From the NCBI GenBank assembly GCA_003224195.1, contig QHYP01000077.1, positions 1 to 14,335 of the forward strand: a DNA stretch of 14,335 nucleotides, given 5' to 3'. The notes under the pieces are model-generated. The model was not told the DNA's origin and searched no databases. It saw only the letters and a program-made list of their open reading frames with translations. The translations under genes and the position numbers were made by a program. Positions 13,858 through 14,335 of the stretch are shown here, one piece after another. Each line of letters begins with the position of its first letter. Position 1 is the stretch's first letter. This stretch comes from Acidobacteriota bacterium (GTDB taxonomy: Bacteria > Acidobacteriota > Terriglobia > Acidiferrales > UBA7541).

Positions 13858-14151
13858 ATGAGAATCGGCATCACCTGCTATCCCACTTACGGCGGCTCCG
13901 GCGTCGTCGCCACCGAGCTTGGCATGGAGCTTGCCTCCCGCGGCCACGAAGTCCATTTCATCAGCTATGCCCCGCCGATCCGCATGCAGCTTGGCGACGG
14001 CAACATTCGCTTCCACGAAGTCGAAGTCGCCTCCTACCCTCTCTTCGACCATCCGCCCTATACCCTGGCCCTCGCCACGAAAATGCTCGAAGTCTTTGAA
14101 GCCGAATCGCTTGACCTCCTCCACGTCCATTACGCCATCCCGCATTCGGCG
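13858..14151 (+). pseudogene. bshA: BshA (N-acetylglucosaminyl malate synthase), 5' part before an inversion breakpoint
   Basis: From ATG 13858 the protein reads MRIGITCYPTYGGSGVVATE, then LASRGHEVHFISYAPPIRM, IRFHEVEVASYPLFDHPPYT and LDLLHVHYAIPHSA, the N-terminal domain of BshA. BshA is a GT4 glycosyltransferase that joins UDP-GlcNAc to L-malate in the first step of bacillithiol synthesis. About 98 codons are collinear with the family. After HSA (about 14149-14151) homology stops and the forward frame runs in nonsense to 14244. The following DNA encodes a later part of the same protein on the other strand. An AAGGAG lies 17 nt upstream, too far to be ideal, but no nearer in-frame start exists. 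Confidence 0.85.
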
Positions 14152-14335
14152 GCGCGCGTGTACAGATCGCAGTTGACGAAATTGGGGATGACTTCGATGG
14201 GGCGCTTGATGTCGAATTCGGCGAGGGTGCGATTTTTCAGATAATGAGAGATGGAGGTGACGCCGTCGCTCTGCTCGATGGAGAAGCGCGTGATGGGGAG
14301 ATAGCTGCGATTGCTGCCGACAAGTGTGATGTCCG
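14152..14335 (-). pseudogene. bshA: BshA internal part, inverted relative to the 5' part
   Basis: Read leftward from the window edge, the frame gives DITLVGSNRSYLPITRFSIE, QSDGVTSISHYLKNRTLAEF, DIKRPIEVIPNFVNCDLYTR, an uninterrupted stretch of the BshA middle region (after the HGT that precedes DITLVG, up to N-F-V-N-C-D). By family length it corresponds roughly to residues 125-190. The expected link between HSA and DITLVG (about 25 residues) is absent from the window; it would lie to the right of 14335 if this is a simple inversion. The frame is open to the junction. Identity is strong; the cause of the inversion is unknown. Confidence 0.8.

Noticed and set aside
13211..13861. 216-codon frame on the plus strand before bshA
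   Set aside because: It overlaps the minus-strand frame, has Ser/Arg/Pro-rich composition, and contains repeat-derived NSFRM / NPFRI segments.

Overview
The window looks like a stretch of an Acidobacteriota chromosome, probably from a metagenome or single-cell assembly. This rests on the GC-rich coding bias and on several protein types that I know mainly from that phylum: the DUF6677-type membrane protein, a divergent N-terminally extended Hfq-like protein, a DUF4382/DUF5666-type lipoprotein, a signal-peptide/Gly-zipper protein, a CxxCH-bearing terpene-cyclase-like toroid protein, and the bacillithiol enzyme BshA. No search was run, so all family names come from motif recognition.

Layout. 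At 1-3121 everything reads leftward: yggS (PLP homeostasis) - DUF167/YggU - M24 Xaa-Pro-type peptidase - DUF6677 membrane protein - a 58-aa membrane protein, spaced like an operon. Beyond it is a tRNA-Thr(CGU) gene with its own sigma70-like promoter. At 3239-5089 the tmk-holB pair (dTMP kinase, DNA polymerase III delta') diverges from yggS. An Hfq-like gene follows at 5206-5550. A PaaI-type thioesterase (5602-6042) and a large lipoprotein (6379-7836) read leftward. From 8214 to 11700 four rightward genes encode exported or membrane proteins: a carboxypeptidase-regulatory-like lipoprotein, a Gly-zipper protein, a two-TM protein and the CxxCH toroid protein. A leftward DUF6843-like membrane protein gene lies at 11922-12813. 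About 1 kb of hairpin- and G-rich noncoding DNA comes next, and the window ends in a rearranged bshA.

The most unusual content is structural. (1) bshA is read forward for about 98 codons and then switches to a clean antisense reading of a later internal part of the same gene, an inversion breakpoint inside a core gene. (2) The tRNA-Thr keeps its promoter, D-arm and anticodon loop but loses recognisable pairing after the anticodon. (3) A 31-nt palindromic repeat occurs twice, with compensated stem differences: once in frame inside yggS and once in the tmk leader, touching the start codon. (4) The M24 peptidase and the DUF6843-like gene each carry a frame disruption. Items 1, 2 and 4 together could reflect real decay or rearrangement, but they also fit assembly or amplification artefacts and should be checked against reads first.
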